A DNA stretch of 63,826 bases, taken from positions 1-63,826 of the forward strand of contig NZ_LRMM01000027.1 of assembly GCF_001647275.1 (NCBI RefSeq). The letters are read 5' to 3'. The position numbers were made by a program, and so were the translations under genes. This DNA is from Rufibacter ruber (GTDB taxonomy: Bacteria > Bacteroidota > Bacteroidia > Cytophagales > Hymenobacteraceae). The notes beneath the pieces are model-generated. The model saw nothing but the letters and a program-made list of their open reading frames with translations. It did no database searches and was not told where the DNA came from. Of this stretch, positions 8,045 to 17,422 are shown piece by piece (position 1 is the first letter of the stretch; the number at the start of each line of letters is the position of its first letter).

Positions 8045-9106
8045 TTATAACCGACTGTTAATTACCTCCCCATATTGCCGCCACCTCTCCAGACCCGTCA
8101 TAAAATCTGAAGGCAAATCTGAGTTAAACTGGATCTGTTCATGGGTTCTTGGATGTACAAATCCAAGCGACTTGGCATGCAATGCCTGCCGGGGCAATAT
8201 GTCAAAGGTATTCTGCACAAACGCCTTGTAAGATCCAATCGGCTGGCCTTTTAAGATCTTGTCGCCACCGTACGTGGCATCATTGAATAGTGGGTGCCCC
8301 AGATGTTTCATATGAGCACGTATCTGGTGCGTTCGTCCGGTTTCCAGATTACATTTAATCAGGCTGCAATAATGGAAACTTTCCAGCACCTCATAATGCG
8401 TGATAGCCGGTTTCCCAAAATCACCGTCTGGATATACAGCCATTACTTTCCTATCCTTTGCACTACGGCCAATATTCCCCACTATTGTCCCTTTAGGTTC
8501 TGCCGGGACTCCCCACACCAAAGCGTAATAGGTACGTTCAATAGAATGGTCAAAGAACTGTCTGGCTAAGTGGGCCATTGCCAATTCAGTTTTAGCAATC
8601 ACCAAAAGGCCAGAGGTGTCTTTGTCTATACGGTGCACCAGCCCAGGTCTGATCTCACCGTTTCTGGAAGTAGGCAGATTCTGCAGATGGTAAACCAAGG
8701 CATTCACTAGCGTACCAGACCAGTTATTATAGGCTGGGTGCACCACCATGCCAGCCGGCTTATCTACCAGTAACACATCTTCATCTTCAAAGACAATGTT
8801 CAATGGGATATTCTCAGGCAGTAACTCGGTCTCTCGCGGCGGTGTGGCCAATGTAACCGTAATTACATCAAGTGGCTTTACCTTGTAACTGGACTTGATA
8901 GGCAGCCCGTTTACGCGCACAGATTCTACTTTGATTGCCTCTTGCAACTTATTGCGGGTTACATTGGGCAACCGGTCCATTAAAAATTTATCCAGCCGAA
9001 GCAGCGCCTGCCCCTTATCAACCACAATTCTGTGGTGTTCATAGAGTTCATCAGAGTCAGAACTCTCTACAATGTCCTCATCATCATACCTGTCGGGCTG
9101 CAGCAT
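8045..9106 (-). CDS. rluD: RluA/RluD-family 23S rRNA pseudouridine synthase
   Basis: Converts uridines in rRNA to pseudouridine. It has 353 residues: a variable acidic start, an S4 RNA-binding domain at about 35-95 (LDKFLMDRLPNVTRNKLQE), then the catalytic domain. The catalytic motif HRIDKDTSGLLV (about 158-169) holds the nucleophilic aspartate. RTHQIRAHM in the C-terminal half is also typical of the family. It is monocistronic, convergent with the TPR gene and downstream of the ompH terminator. The exact target uridines cannot be deduced; RluD-like rather than RluC-like is a best guess from overall length and the S4 domain. Confidence 0.93.
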   Translation of the reverse strand: MLQPDRYDDEDIVESSDSDELYEHHRIVVDKGQALLRLDKFLMDRLPNVTRNKLQEAIKVESVRVNGLPIKSSYKVKPLDVITVTLATPPRETELLPENIPLNIVFEDEDVLLVDKPAGMVVHPAYNNWSGTLVNALVYHLQNLPTSRNGEIRPGLVHRIDKDTSGLLVIAKTELAMAHLARQFFDHSIERTYYALVWGVPAEPKGTIVGNIGRSAKDRKVMAVYPDGDFGKPAITHYEVLESFHYCSLIKCNLETGRTHQIRAHMKHLGHPLFNDATYGGDKILKGQPIGSYKAFVQNTFDILPRQALHAKSLGFVHPRTHEQIQFNSDLPSDFMTGLERWRQYGEVINSRL

Positions 9107-9142
9107 ACTCTGTAGTTTTCTCTGGTTTTGGAAAGTTTAGCG

Positions 9143-9150
9143 CAAAAATA
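9143..9150 (-). promoter_or_regulatory. -7 box upstream of rluD
   Basis: On the minus strand TATTTTTG fits TAnnTTTG, 36 nt before the rluD ATG. It lies just beyond the hairpin that ends the ompH transcript, overlapping the T-rich tail of that terminator. Confidence 0.45.
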
Positions 9151-9181
9151 AAGAGCCGATGGCACAATGCCACCGGCTCTT
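9151..9181 (-). terminator. Terminator after ompH
   Basis: AAGAGCCG and CGGCTCTT plus TGGCA/TGCCA form a stem with one mismatch; on the minus strand it is followed by TTTATTTTT. Confidence 0.8.
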
Positions 9182-9200
9182 ACTAAAACTATCTAAGAGA

Positions 9201-9797
9201 TTACTTCTTCTTAACAGGTGCGGTAGTTCCAGCAGGCTTAGAAGAAGCCGCAGGAGAAGTTGTAGGAGCAGCACCTTTAGGGGCCGGGGTTACACCTAAT
9301 TTCTTTAGAACCAGATCTGTGAAATTATTACCGTCTTCCGGGCCATACAAGAGAGCTTCAGCAGTGAAAATGTGGGTATACCCATTTTCTTTAGCGGTTT
9401 CATCAATTGCCTTCTGAATTTTATTCATTACCGGCTCTAAAGCAGTCTGCTCTTTCTTTTGAAGGGAAGCGTCTGCATTACGCTGAAACTCCTCAATTTG
9501 AGTACGCAGGTTCATCAACTCTTTTTCTCTATCAGCTTTGATTACGTCAGTCATAGTAGAAACACCAGCCTGATAAGCTTTCGCTTTGGCTTCATAATCT
9601 TTGTATTTATTCTGAAGTTCTTTTTCAAATTGGCTGCTTGCGGCTTTCAAATCAGATTCAATCTGGCGGCTCTCAGGCAATTGGCTGATAATGTAGTTGG
9701 CGTTGGTGTACCCAATCTTTACGGTTCCAGTCTGTGCAAATGAAGCCACACTCACAAGTAAGAAAGCGGCTACCAACAGAGATTTCAATTTGTTCAT
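9201..9797 (-). CDS. ompH: OmpH/Skp-family periplasmic chaperone (second copy)
   Basis: Periplasmic holdase that carries unfolded outer-membrane proteins to the BAM complex. It has 198 residues with a signal peptide (cleavage after ASFAQ, about residue 22), IGYTNANYIISQLPE at the start of the mature protein, and a long coiled-coil arm of about 45-120 (SSQFEKELQNKYKDYEAKAK). The C-terminus has an alanine/proline-rich tail ending PVKKK. It lies 18 nt after the other ompH and is last in the uppS-bamA-ompH-ompH string. Two tandem Skp genes after bamA are standard in Bacteroidota. Confidence 0.93.
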   Translation of the reverse strand: MNKLKSLLVAAFLLVSVASFAQTGTVKIGYTNANYIISQLPESRQIESDLKAASSQFEKELQNKYKDYEAKAKAYQAGVSTMTDVIKADREKELMNLRTQIEEFQRNADASLQKKEQTALEPVMNKIQKAIDETAKENGYTHIFTAEALLYGPEDGNNFTDLVLKKLGVTPAPKGAAPTTSPAASSKPAGTTAPVKKK

Positions 9798-9815
9798 TGT
9801 AAGGTATTAGTTTGT

Positions 9816-10487
9816 TTAATTGTTTTTCTTTTTAACAGGTGCAGGCTTACGGCCTGGGATGGCAGGTTTGCTATTTGTGTCATTTCCCCCTGCCGGGATA
9901 GGTGGAATGTCAGCCGGGTCATCTACCAGAGCGCCTGCCGGCCTTTCTCCGGGGATACTCATTTCAGGGGTAGTCAAACCTAATTCCTCCAGCACAAATT
10001 CAGTATAATCATGTCTGGGGTCTGTATATAGCATCACCACATCCCCTGACTTATCAAACATAAAGTTCAAGCCTCTTTTGCGCACTACCTTCTCAACCGC
10101 CTCAAACAATTGGTCTTGCACAGGCCTAATCATTTCCTGACGCCTTTTAAAAAGCGAGCCTTCAAAGCCAAACGTCTTACGTTGGAATTCTCTCAACTCA
10201 TTCTCCTTCCGGGTAATTTCCTCCTGCCGCTTCACTTTCATATCAGAGGTCAGGAGAATCTCTTCTGCCTGGTAACTCTTCTGGAGTTTTTCCAGTTCAG
10301 CATGCATACCCTCCATTTCCTTTTGCCACCCCTGAGAAAGTTTTTCAACTTCAGATTGGGCATGGGCGTAAGCCGGCATTTTACTCAAAATAAATTCTGA
10401 GTCTATATAGCCAAAGCGCTGCGCATAAGAAACCTTGCTACACAGCAAGAACAGGCTTATGGCTACAAGATACTTCAGCTTTTTCAT
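9816..10487 (-). CDS. ompH: OmpH/Skp-family periplasmic chaperone (first copy)
   Basis: Second Skp-like chaperone, 223 residues. It has a signal peptide ending near VSYAQ (about 22), RFGYIDSEFILSKMPAYA opening the mature part, a coiled coil of about 45-115 and a proline-rich C-terminal tail ending APVKKKNN. It lies 32 nt downstream of bamA and 18 nt upstream of the other ompH. It is slightly longer than its neighbour, and sequence identity between the two looks modest, so they are old paralogues. Confidence 0.93.
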   Translation of the reverse strand: MKKLKYLVAISLFLLCSKVSYAQRFGYIDSEFILSKMPAYAHAQSEVEKLSQGWQKEMEGMHAELEKLQKSYQAEEILLTSDMKVKRQEEITRKENELREFQRKTFGFEGSLFKRRQEMIRPVQDQLFEAVEKVVRKRGLNFMFDKSGDVVMLYTDPRHDYTEFVLEELGLTTPEMSIPGERPAGALVDDPADIPPIPAGGNDTNSKPAIPGRKPAPVKKKNN

Positions 10488-10519
10488 TTGTTACACTTAT
10501 TACAATAACCTTACCAACT

Positions 10520-13032
10520 TTATCTGATCTGCTGACCAATAATAAAGTGGAACTGCCCACCATTCACACCTGGCCTGCCGGGCACGTCATCTAAGCCCCA
10601 ACCATAGTCAAACCCAAGTAACCCGAACGCCGCCATGAACACCCTGGCTCCAAGGCCAACAGAACGGTATAGCTTAAAGGGATCATATTCACGGTAAGTA
10701 CCAAAGTTGTTACCTGCCTCTGCAAACCCAAGAACAAATACTGTAGCGGCAGGGTTCAATGAGATGGGATAACGTAGTTCAGCAACGTATTTGTTGAAAG
10801 CTATACCACCCGGTGTCCCCAGCGGAGTAATACTCTCATCTTCATACCCCCGGAGGCCAATATAGTCAGTGGCCACAATAAAACCACCCCCGCCAAGACC
10901 AGAACCACCTAACCTAAATCTTTCAAATGGCCCAATATTGCTTTTGGAGCTATAAGACCCTATGAAACCAAAGTGGGCTCTTGTATTCAAAACCAGCTTT
11001 CCATTGCCACTAAGGGAGTGGAACCAGGAGGCATCAAACATCCACTTATGGAATTCAATCCACTGGAAGTTATTGGTATTATCCTTGAACAGGGAGTAGG
11101 GCGGCGTAAAGGTAGCCGTCAACCCAATAGATGACCCCATACGCGGATAGGTAGGTTGGTCAATACTGTTTCTGGAGAAAGAGGTTATAAAGGAGATATT
11201 GTTGGCATCTTTCAAATTGGCCGCTTCAGCGTAATTGGGGAAGATTAACGCCCCGTTACTCATATTATATCTGTAGTAAGACAGAGAGTTACTCAGTGTA
11301 AAGTTATCATCTGGCCATCTCAATCTACGGCCAAGGCTTGTAGAAACACCGGTAATATCAATATGAGCATCTTCTAACTGCCCCAGGTCATTAGCCTGAG
11401 AGAACCGCTGAATTGATTTGCTCAAGCTCACTGTGAAAGCATTAGGTCTGCGTCCGCCCAACCATGGCTCAGTGAATGAAAGGGAGTAAGACTGGTAGCG
11501 TTTTCCGTTGGCTTGTACATTCAATGCCAGACGCTGGCCATCACCAGAAGGAACAGGTCTCCATTCTTTCCAGTTGCCTGCTTTTCTGAGGGAAAAGTTG
11601 TTCAAAACCAGACCTACGGTCCCAACCGCACCTAGTCCACCACCCCATCCACCGGAAAGGGTAATCTGGTCGTTGGGCCGTTCCTCAACAGTATATTGAA
11701 TATCAACCGTCCCATTCTCTTGATTAGGAATAGGATTCATGCCAATTTTCTCTGGGTCAAAATAGCCAAGGGTAGCTAATTCACGCTGAGAACGAATCAA
11801 CATAGCCCGGCTAAAATTCTGCCCCGGCAAAGTACGCAGTTCACGCAGCACCACATGGTCACTGGTCTTGGTATTGCCTTGTATAGTAATCGCATTAATT
11901 TTTGCCTGAGAACCTTCACTGATGCGCAGCTCTAAATCAATAGAGTCACCTACCACTGCCACTTCTACCGGCTCAATCTGGAAAAACAGATAACCATCAT
12001 CCATATACAAAGAAGTCACATCTGTACCTCTGGTTGGATCATAGTTGAGTCGCTTGTCTAGCTCCTCCTTATTGTAAACATCGCCTTTCTCCAAACCGAG
12101 CACGCGGTTCAGGACGGCATCATCATAAATGTAGTTCCCCCTCCAGGTAATATTTCTGAAGTAATATTTGTTGCCTTCATCTACCACCAGCCTAATGCCA
12201 ATACGGTCATCGTTAATTTTATAGATAGAATCAGAGACAATGGTCGCATCTCGGTAACCTTCTTTGTTATAGAAGTCAATCAAGAGCTTTTTGTCTTGCT
12301 CATACTCAGATTTCTGAAACTTTGAACTGGTAAAGATCTTATAGAAGCTTTTCTCTTTGGTTTTCTTTAACTGCTTTTTCAGTTTTCTATCACTAAAGGC
12401 TTCGTTGCCGGCAATCTCAATATCACCAATCTTCACTTTTTCACCCTTGTCAACTTTTATCTCAAGCGCTACACTGTTGGCAATGACAGAATCCGGCGTC
12501 TGTTTGATCACTACCTGTGCATTCAAAAAGCCTTTTTCCTGATAAAACTTCTGCACGGCTGTGCGGGTAGAGTTGAGCAACGCATCTGTCACCACCCTTC
12601 CTTTGTTCAAAGAAATCTTTTCCTGAATATCTTCAGCATTTGATTTGGAGACGCCAGAGAACTCAAAGCGGGACAGCCTTGGTCTTTCTGTCAGGAAAAA
12701 TCAAGATAAATCTTATCTCCCTCAATTTTAGTGGCTCTCACATCTACCCCACCCAGAATACCTTGGTCCCATAGCTTTTGAATGGCTCTGCCAATAGCGT
12801 CTCCCGGAACTTCTATTTCATCCCCAATTTTTAAACCGGTTAATGAAATTAACGTATTAGGATCTAGGAACTTTGCCCCACTTACGGTAATACCACCAAT
12901 TTCATATTTACGCGGATTCGCGTAATCAATAGAGGCTGCTGCACTGCTGCTACCAACACCAAGCCTGATTTGGGCCGTAGCCGTTACACCAGACATTACT
13001 AGAAGGCATAACAGCCAAAAGTACTTACTCAT
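10520..13032 (-). pseudogene. bamA: BamA outer-membrane assembly protein, split by one frameshift
   Basis: Core of the machinery that folds beta-barrels into the outer membrane: periplasmic POTRA domains, then a 16-strand barrel. The reading frame begins at ATG 13032 with a signal peptide (MSKYFWLLCLLVMSG) and the first POTRA domain, and stops at 12691 after DKIYLDFS. It resumes in another frame upstream of 12610 and runs to 10520 with further POTRA domains and the barrel. The break is at a run of five A (12696-12700). One added A gives ...YLDFFLTERPRLSRFEF..., and a single frame of 837 residues, the normal size. BamA is essential, so a sequencing or assembly error is more likely than a real lesion. 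It sits between uppS and ompH. Confidence 0.93.
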
Positions 13033-13784
13033 TAAGAATGTGCTTTTTGTAATTGTTCACTTGTTTTGCCAAACCGGCGTTCCCGCTGCTGAAAGGCAAA
13101 AATGGCTTCGTATAAATGCTCCTTCCTGAAATCTGGCCACAGCAAATCTGTTATATACAGCTCTGTGTAAGCCAATTGCCACAGTAAGAAGTTACTGATT
13201 CGCTGTTCGCCGCTGGTTCTGATTAACAGTTCAGGGTCAGGGATGCCAGCAGTAGTCAGGTGCTGCTGAATGGTTTCTTCAGTAATATGAGCAGCAGACA
13301 GTTTCCCTTGTTCTACCAAAGAAGCCACCTGCTTCATAGCATTGACCAGTTCCCAACGGCCGCTGTAACTCAGGGCTAAGACTAACGTCATTCTGGAGTT
13401 TTGGCTGGTTAATTGAATAGCCTCCTCCAGCTCTCTCCTGCAGGCATTCGGCAGCGCCTCCCGGTCCCCAATTGCCTGCAGTCTGATATTATTCTTCGTT
13501 AAGGTATCCGTCTCCTTCCGGATGGTGTTAACCAACAACTGCATAAGGGCATCTACCTCATATTTGGGTCTTGACCAGTTCTCAGTAGAAAACGCGTACA
13601 GGGTCAGGAACTTTATTCCCAGTTCTGCCGCTGCCTCAACCGTATCCCGTACTGCTGTGATAGCATTTTGGTGACCAAATATTCTAAGATTCCCCTTTTT
13701 CTTCGCCCACCGTCCGTTCCCGTCCATGATAACGGCAACATGTTGTGGCAAATTGCCTAGATCTAACTTTTCCTTGAGGCTCAT
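13032..13784 (-). CDS. uppS: Isoprenyl (undecaprenyl) diphosphate synthase
   Basis: Cis-prenyltransferase that condenses isopentenyl units onto farnesyl diphosphate to make undecaprenyl diphosphate, the lipid carrier for peptidoglycan and surface polysaccharides. It has 250 residues. HVAVIMDGNGRWAKKKG (about 15-31) carries the catalytic aspartate and the substrate loop. LTLYAFSTENWSRP and LIRTSGEQRISNFLLWQ are the other family motifs. The stop overlaps the bamA start by a single base (13032), so the genes are coupled. Its place between a PorG-like gene and bamA is the arrangement known in Porphyromonas. Confidence 0.97.
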   Translation of the reverse strand: MSLKEKLDLGNLPQHVAVIMDGNGRWAKKKGNLRIFGHQNAITAVRDTVEAAAELGIKFLTLYAFSTENWSRPKYEVDALMQLLVNTIRKETDTLTKNNIRLQAIGDREALPNACRRELEEAIQLTSQNSRMTLVLALSYSGRWELVNAMKQVASLVEQGKLSAAHITEETIQQHLTTAGIPDPELLIRTSGEQRISNFLLWQLAYTELYITDLLWPDFRKEHLYEAIFAFQQRERRFGKTSEQLQKAHS

Positions 13785-13871
13785 TAAAAAGAAATTTCAA
13801 TGCAATTTAGGAAAAGCCTGACAAATAATACCTATTAAAGAATTCTTGTTCCCTTAATACGAAGAGATTAA

Positions 13872-14615
13872 TTAGAAGGTGGGGCAGTTGATTCTGTAAA
13901 AAGTGTAGGAAATACTGATGCCGTTGTAGAAGTACCAGTCTTTGTCATGCTGGTTCATTACCCGCTCATTCTGAAGCGAAAGGTTGTCAAAATCATCTGT
14001 AAACAGCATTCTTGCCCCAAACTCCAGCCCCAGGTTCCATCTATGCGACAGGGCATATTTGGCTCCCACTCCTATAGGAACCGCCAAAGCAAATGAGGTA
14101 CGGTAAGGATCATTACTATTATTATTGGCCGGATAAATAATTTCAGGATTCACCGCAGTGGTTTTGTTGTTATAAACCAAGCCGGCTACGCCCAGGGTAA
14201 AGTACGGTGTCCATCTTACCCTTCTCCTGAAATCATAATAGTCCAGAAAATTGTAGTCTATACCTGCGGCAAGCTCCAGCATGCTGGTAGTAACGGTAGC
14301 TTTTCTAAAATCAGCGAGCGGATGCCGTTCAGCATACTGCTCATCTTTGGCAGTTATTCGCCCCAGCAGCAAACTTCCCCTCAGGGCAAGCGCGCGGGAC
14401 ATATCTTTTTTATAAAAAACTGTAAGCGCAGGTCTATTGCTCAGGAAACGGTACCTGGGGGCTACATCACCTTTGTACACCACACCTCCAATACCAAGCC
14501 CCAGTTCACTGGTGCTGCGCTCCTGCTGTTGGGCACAAACAGGGGCCACAAAAAAAACACTCCCTATTTGAACCAAGGCGCAAATAAGGAGTGTGCGTAC
14601 GTTCTGTAGAATCAT
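13872..14615 (-). CDS. DUF6089 / PorG-like outer-membrane beta-barrel protein
   Basis: Protein of 247 residues with a signal peptide ending near PVCAQ (about 29). The mature part is made of alternating beta-strand-like segments. The C-terminus (WYFYNGISISYTFYRINCP) is typical of DUF6089, the family that includes the T9SS component PorG. In Porphyromonas gingivalis the porG gene also lies directly upstream of uppS, bamA and two ompH genes, as here. It probably contributes to the outer-membrane part of the T9SS; two secreted T9SS cargo proteins are encoded at 41.6-47 kb. The strand pattern is seen in the sequence; the T9SS role is from family and context. Confidence 0.8.
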   Translation of the reverse strand: MILQNVRTLLICALVQIGSVFFVAPVCAQQQERSTSELGLGIGGVVYKGDVAPRYRFLSNRPALTVFYKKDMSRALALRGSLLLGRITAKDEQYAERHPLADFRKATVTTSMLELAAGIDYNFLDYYDFRRRVRWTPYFTLGVAGLVYNNKTTAVNPEIIYPANNNSNDPYRTSFALAVPIGVGAKYALSHRWNLGLEFGARMLFTDDFDNLSLQNERVMNQHDKDWYFYNGISISYTFYRINCPTF

Positions 14616-14640
14616 GTACTAATACTCAAATATATCCGGA

Positions 14641-15606
14641 TTAACGGAATTTAGGTCCTCTCACGTTAGGACGCAAAATATACGTTAAGGTTACACCCGT
14701 GGTAATATACCAGTCCTTGTCAGATGAATCTCCCCGCTGATCGCCTTTCAGGCCGTAACCACGCAGGTGAGGGTAGCCACTAGCATCAGTGACAGGTATA
14801 TTTCTAGGATTGTCCTGAGGGAGAGATCCCGCCGCGGCCGCGCTTCTATCAGATAAAACAGCAGCAACAGGGTTTAAGTCAGCCTTGTCTGCATAAACAG
14901 TACTCACATCATCAATGTAATCAGTGAACGTTTTACGCCACGTAATCTCAAACCCAACATCCCAGCGCTTATCCAATCTGTACTTGACACCCAAACCTAC
15001 AGGAATCGCAAACTGCACCCGGCTGTAAGGTTTTAGATAGCCTTCACCGTTCTCTGCGTACTGACCTTCTGTTCCTAAAGGCTGCAGTTCATACCAACCT
15101 GTAGGGATATCACCTCCGTCATAGTAAGCTTTGGGGTTGTGGTGGAAGACAGCCACCCCGGCAAAGGCATAAGGGGTGAAATCAGGACGCCGCAAGTAGG
15201 TTCTGCGGTTTTCAAATAGATCAAACACCGCAACGGTGCTTAACTCCTTGATATCATTTCTAAAGCTTAGATTACGTCTATAGCGTGGCAAGTTTTCACT
15301 CTCATCTGGTGAAGCACTTTTGCTGTCATCACCCGTTATACGGCCCCAAGTAAAAGTAGCCCTACCAGAAATCCTGGGGGTAAATTTTCTGGTGAAGAAG
15401 ACAGACAAACTTGGTCTGGTAGAACTTAAACGCAAGCTGGTAAAGTCGGCCTCAGGGGTTACATCACCAAAGTAATTCATGGCATTCAAGCTTACCCCTA
15501 CACTGTTATACAAGTTCCTTCTGTTAAAACGCTGTGCTTCAACCTCCGGCATAGAGGCAAAAACCAAGGTAAGCAAAATCAAAGAAGTAGAGAATATGTT
15601 TTTCAT
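14641..15606 (-). CDS. Second DUF6089 / PorG-like beta-barrel protein
   Basis: Protein of 321 residues starting at ATG 15606 (MKNIFSTSLILLTLVFASM), with signal peptide cleavage near VEAQ. The frame is open further upstream, but only through AT-rich non-coding-like sequence. The mature part resembles the neighbouring barrel (SVGVSLNAMNYFGDVTPEAD, RPSLSVFFTRKFTPRISGRA). It has a long insertion near the C-terminus (about 245-295) that holds an alanine-rich run. It ends with WYITTGVTLTYILR. It lies 25 nt upstream of the first DUF6089 gene, so the two are a tandem pair; which of them is the true PorG counterpart is unclear. Confidence 0.78.
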   Translation of the reverse strand: MKNIFSTSLILLTLVFASMPEVEAQRFNRRNLYNSVGVSLNAMNYFGDVTPEADFTSLRLSSTRPSLSVFFTRKFTPRISGRATFTWGRITGDDSKSASPDESENLPRYRRNLSFRNDIKELSTVAVFDLFENRRTYLRRPDFTPYAFAGVAVFHHNPKAYYDGGDIPTGWYELQPLGTEGQYAENGEGYLKPYSRVQFAIPVGLGVKYRLDKRWDVGFEITWRKTFTDYIDDVSTVYADKADLNPVAAVLSDRSAAAAGSLPQDNPRNIPVTDASGYPHLRGYGLKGDQRGDSSDKDWYITTGVTLTYILRPNVRGPKFR

Positions 15607-15665
15607 GCCATCAACTGTTACTAATAAATCTTTTTTGCAGCACAATATACTTGTACTGCCACGGG

Positions 15666-15673
15666 CAAAATTA
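15666..15673 (-). promoter_or_regulatory. -7 box upstream of the DUF6089 pair
   Basis: Minus-strand TAATTTTG fits TAnnTTTG and lies about 60 nt before the ATG at 15606. It probably drives the DUF6089-DUF6089-uppS-bamA-ompH-ompH string. Confidence 0.45.
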
Positions 15674-15731
15674 TAACTATTTTTCAATATAAGAAGCAGA
15701 TATATAGACATTATGAATATATAACTATTTC

Positions 15732-16610
15732 TTAACCATTTCGTTGGTCCAGTCCCCAGTGCATTTTAGTACGCAAAGTGGTTAAAAAGTTAACCTGATT
15801 TAGCTTTACTAATCTTGCATTGAAATCCTCCCGGCGCACCGCTAACTGAATAGAAGCATCTACCGGTCTTGACCTGGAATCTAAAGACACAAGGTACCTG
15901 GTACTCCTTCCTTCAATCTCAAACGAAATCACACTTCTGTCTGAGACTACCAGAGGGCGTACATTCAGGTTATGAGGGCATACGGGTGATATGACAAAAT
16001 TGTTTGTCTGTGGCATCATCACCGGGCCACCGCAGCTAAGTGAATAGCCGGTAGAACCGGTAGGCGTAGCTACAATCAAACCGTCTGCCCAATAGGAGTT
16101 CAGATATTCCCCGTCTATGTACGTATGCACCGCAATCATAGATGAAGTATCGCGCTTTAAAATTGAAAATTCGTTCAGCCCGAAGTTTATGCCGTCAAAA
16201 ACTTCCTGATCACTGTCAAGATGGATCAAAGAACGCTCTTCAATGGTATAATGCCCTTTCAAAAGACCATCAACGGCAGACTCTAATTGGGCATAGGGCA
16301 CAGACGCCAGAAAGCCCAGACGCCCCATGTTAATTCCCATAATGGGAATCTGCAGCGGCCCAACATACGTGACGGCATCCAGCAAGGTACCGTCTCCGCC
16401 CAGGCTGAGCATATAAGAGACATCTTGTAAATTGGTCTCTCGGTTGTAAAAATCAGCTTCAGGGGGAATAGAGAGATGTGGTGTCAGGCATTCAGCAAAG
16501 CTCTCTGAGACCGTCACCTGTATACCTTGGCGTAGCAGGATCTCAAAAAGCTGCCGCACAAAGGGCACCACCTCTTCTTTCACTGGTTTACCTATGATTG
16601 CTACTTTCAT
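15732..16610 (-). CDS. nadK: NAD kinase
   Basis: Phosphorylates NAD to NADP in the cytoplasm. It has 292 residues. MKVAIIGKPVKEE opens the protein; YMLSLGGDGTLLDA (about 67-80) is the GGDGT phosphate-binding motif. FGLNEFSILKRDTS (about 145-158) and TPTGSTGYSLSCGGP (about 182-196) are the NE/D and glycine-rich motifs. Start at ATG 16610. It is transcribed with, but clearly separated from, the CBS gene by about 150 bp containing a palindromic unit. Confidence 0.96.
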   Translation of the reverse strand: MKVAIIGKPVKEEVVPFVRQLFEILLRQGIQVTVSESFAECLTPHLSIPPEADFYNRETNLQDVSYMLSLGGDGTLLDAVTYVGPLQIPIMGINMGRLGFLASVPYAQLESAVDGLLKGHYTIEERSLIHLDSDQEVFDGINFGLNEFSILKRDTSSMIAVHTYIDGEYLNSYWADGLIVATPTGSTGYSLSCGGPVMMPQTNNFVISPVCPHNLNVRPLVVSDRSVISFEIEGRSTRYLVSLDSRSRPVDASIQLAVRREDFNARLVKLNQVNFLTTLRTKMHWGLDQRNG

Positions 16611-16683
16611 GACAGAGGCTGGTCTGTTAGAGGCTAGGTCTAGTTAAGTCCCAGACTATAAGGAAAGGCACTAGAAGCTACCG

Positions 16684-16722
16684 CAGTTTTGCTTTGTTTT
16701 CAGAAAAAGAGGCCAAAAACAG
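16684..16722. repeat. Palindromic unit
   Basis: Imperfect copy: CAGTTTTGCTTTGTTTTCAG then AAAAAGAGGCCAAAAACAG. It lies between nadK and the CBS gene. Confidence 0.6.
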
Positions 16723-16756
16723 CTATTGAACCTGACAGCGGCTACAACTGCACTAT

Positions 16757-17422
16757 TTAAATATTCAGATACCGCATGAGCAAATCAAGGCGGTCATTGT
16801 CATCTTGGGTTTCTGCGCCGTCCTGGAACTGGGCGGTGATTTTGTAGCCGAACCGCTCCAAGGTAGCCACAATACGGGTCAGGTCAACGGTGTTGATTTT
16901 AAGCGTGAGCTTCATCTTGAAGATGTCGGCCTCATCTGGTGACACGTAGGCGCTCAGTATCTTGGCGTTGTTTGACTCTACCAGCCGGCTGATCTCACTT
17001 AAAGAATAGTCGCGTTCGGCCATGCAGAGCACCAGAATGCCGCCCTGTCCTTGCATGGCAGACATTTGCCCGAAGGCCGCAATGGTGTCATTCACGGTAA
17101 TCACGCCCAGGTATTCCTGCAAATCATCTAAGACCGGCACCACCTGAATCTTGTTTTTGATGGCCACTTCCATGACGTTGTAAAAATGCTGGTTCTGCTG
17201 CACGTGCACGTGCTCAAAGTCAAACGGAATGTTCTCCAGCACCAGGTCCATGTCTTTCGCCTCCAGCACGTTTTCTTCGGTGACCAGGCCCAGGTATTTT
17301 CTGTTCTTGACCACGGGCAGCTGGTTCAGCCGGAACTCTTCCATCCAACGCACGGCTTTCTCACCAGAGTCAGAGAGTTTGAGGGGCGGCACCATCTGGT
17401 TTATCAGTTCTTCAGCAATCAT
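16757..17422 (-). CDS. CBS-domain pair protein with ACT-like C-terminus
   Basis: Cytoplasmic protein of 221 residues. Two CBS motifs form one Bateman module: about 1-55 (LSDSGEKAVRWMEEFRLNQL) and 75-130 (VPVLDDLQEYLGVITVNDTI). Such modules sense adenine nucleotides. The C-terminal part (about 135-210) looks like an ACT-type regulatory domain. No catalytic domain is attached, so it is likely a ligand-responsive regulator; the target is not apparent. It overlaps the upstream hydrolase by 4 bases (ATGA), so the two are coupled. Confidence 0.8.
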   Translation of the reverse strand: MIAEELINQMVPPLKLSDSGEKAVRWMEEFRLNQLPVVKNRKYLGLVTEENVLEAKDMDLVLENIPFDFEHVHVQQNQHFYNVMEVAIKNKIQVVPVLDDLQEYLGVITVNDTIAAFGQMSAMQGQGGILVLCMAERDYSLSEISRLVESNNAKILSAYVSPDEADIFKMKLTLKINTVDLTRIVATLERFGYKITAQFQDGAETQDDNDRLDLLMRYLNI

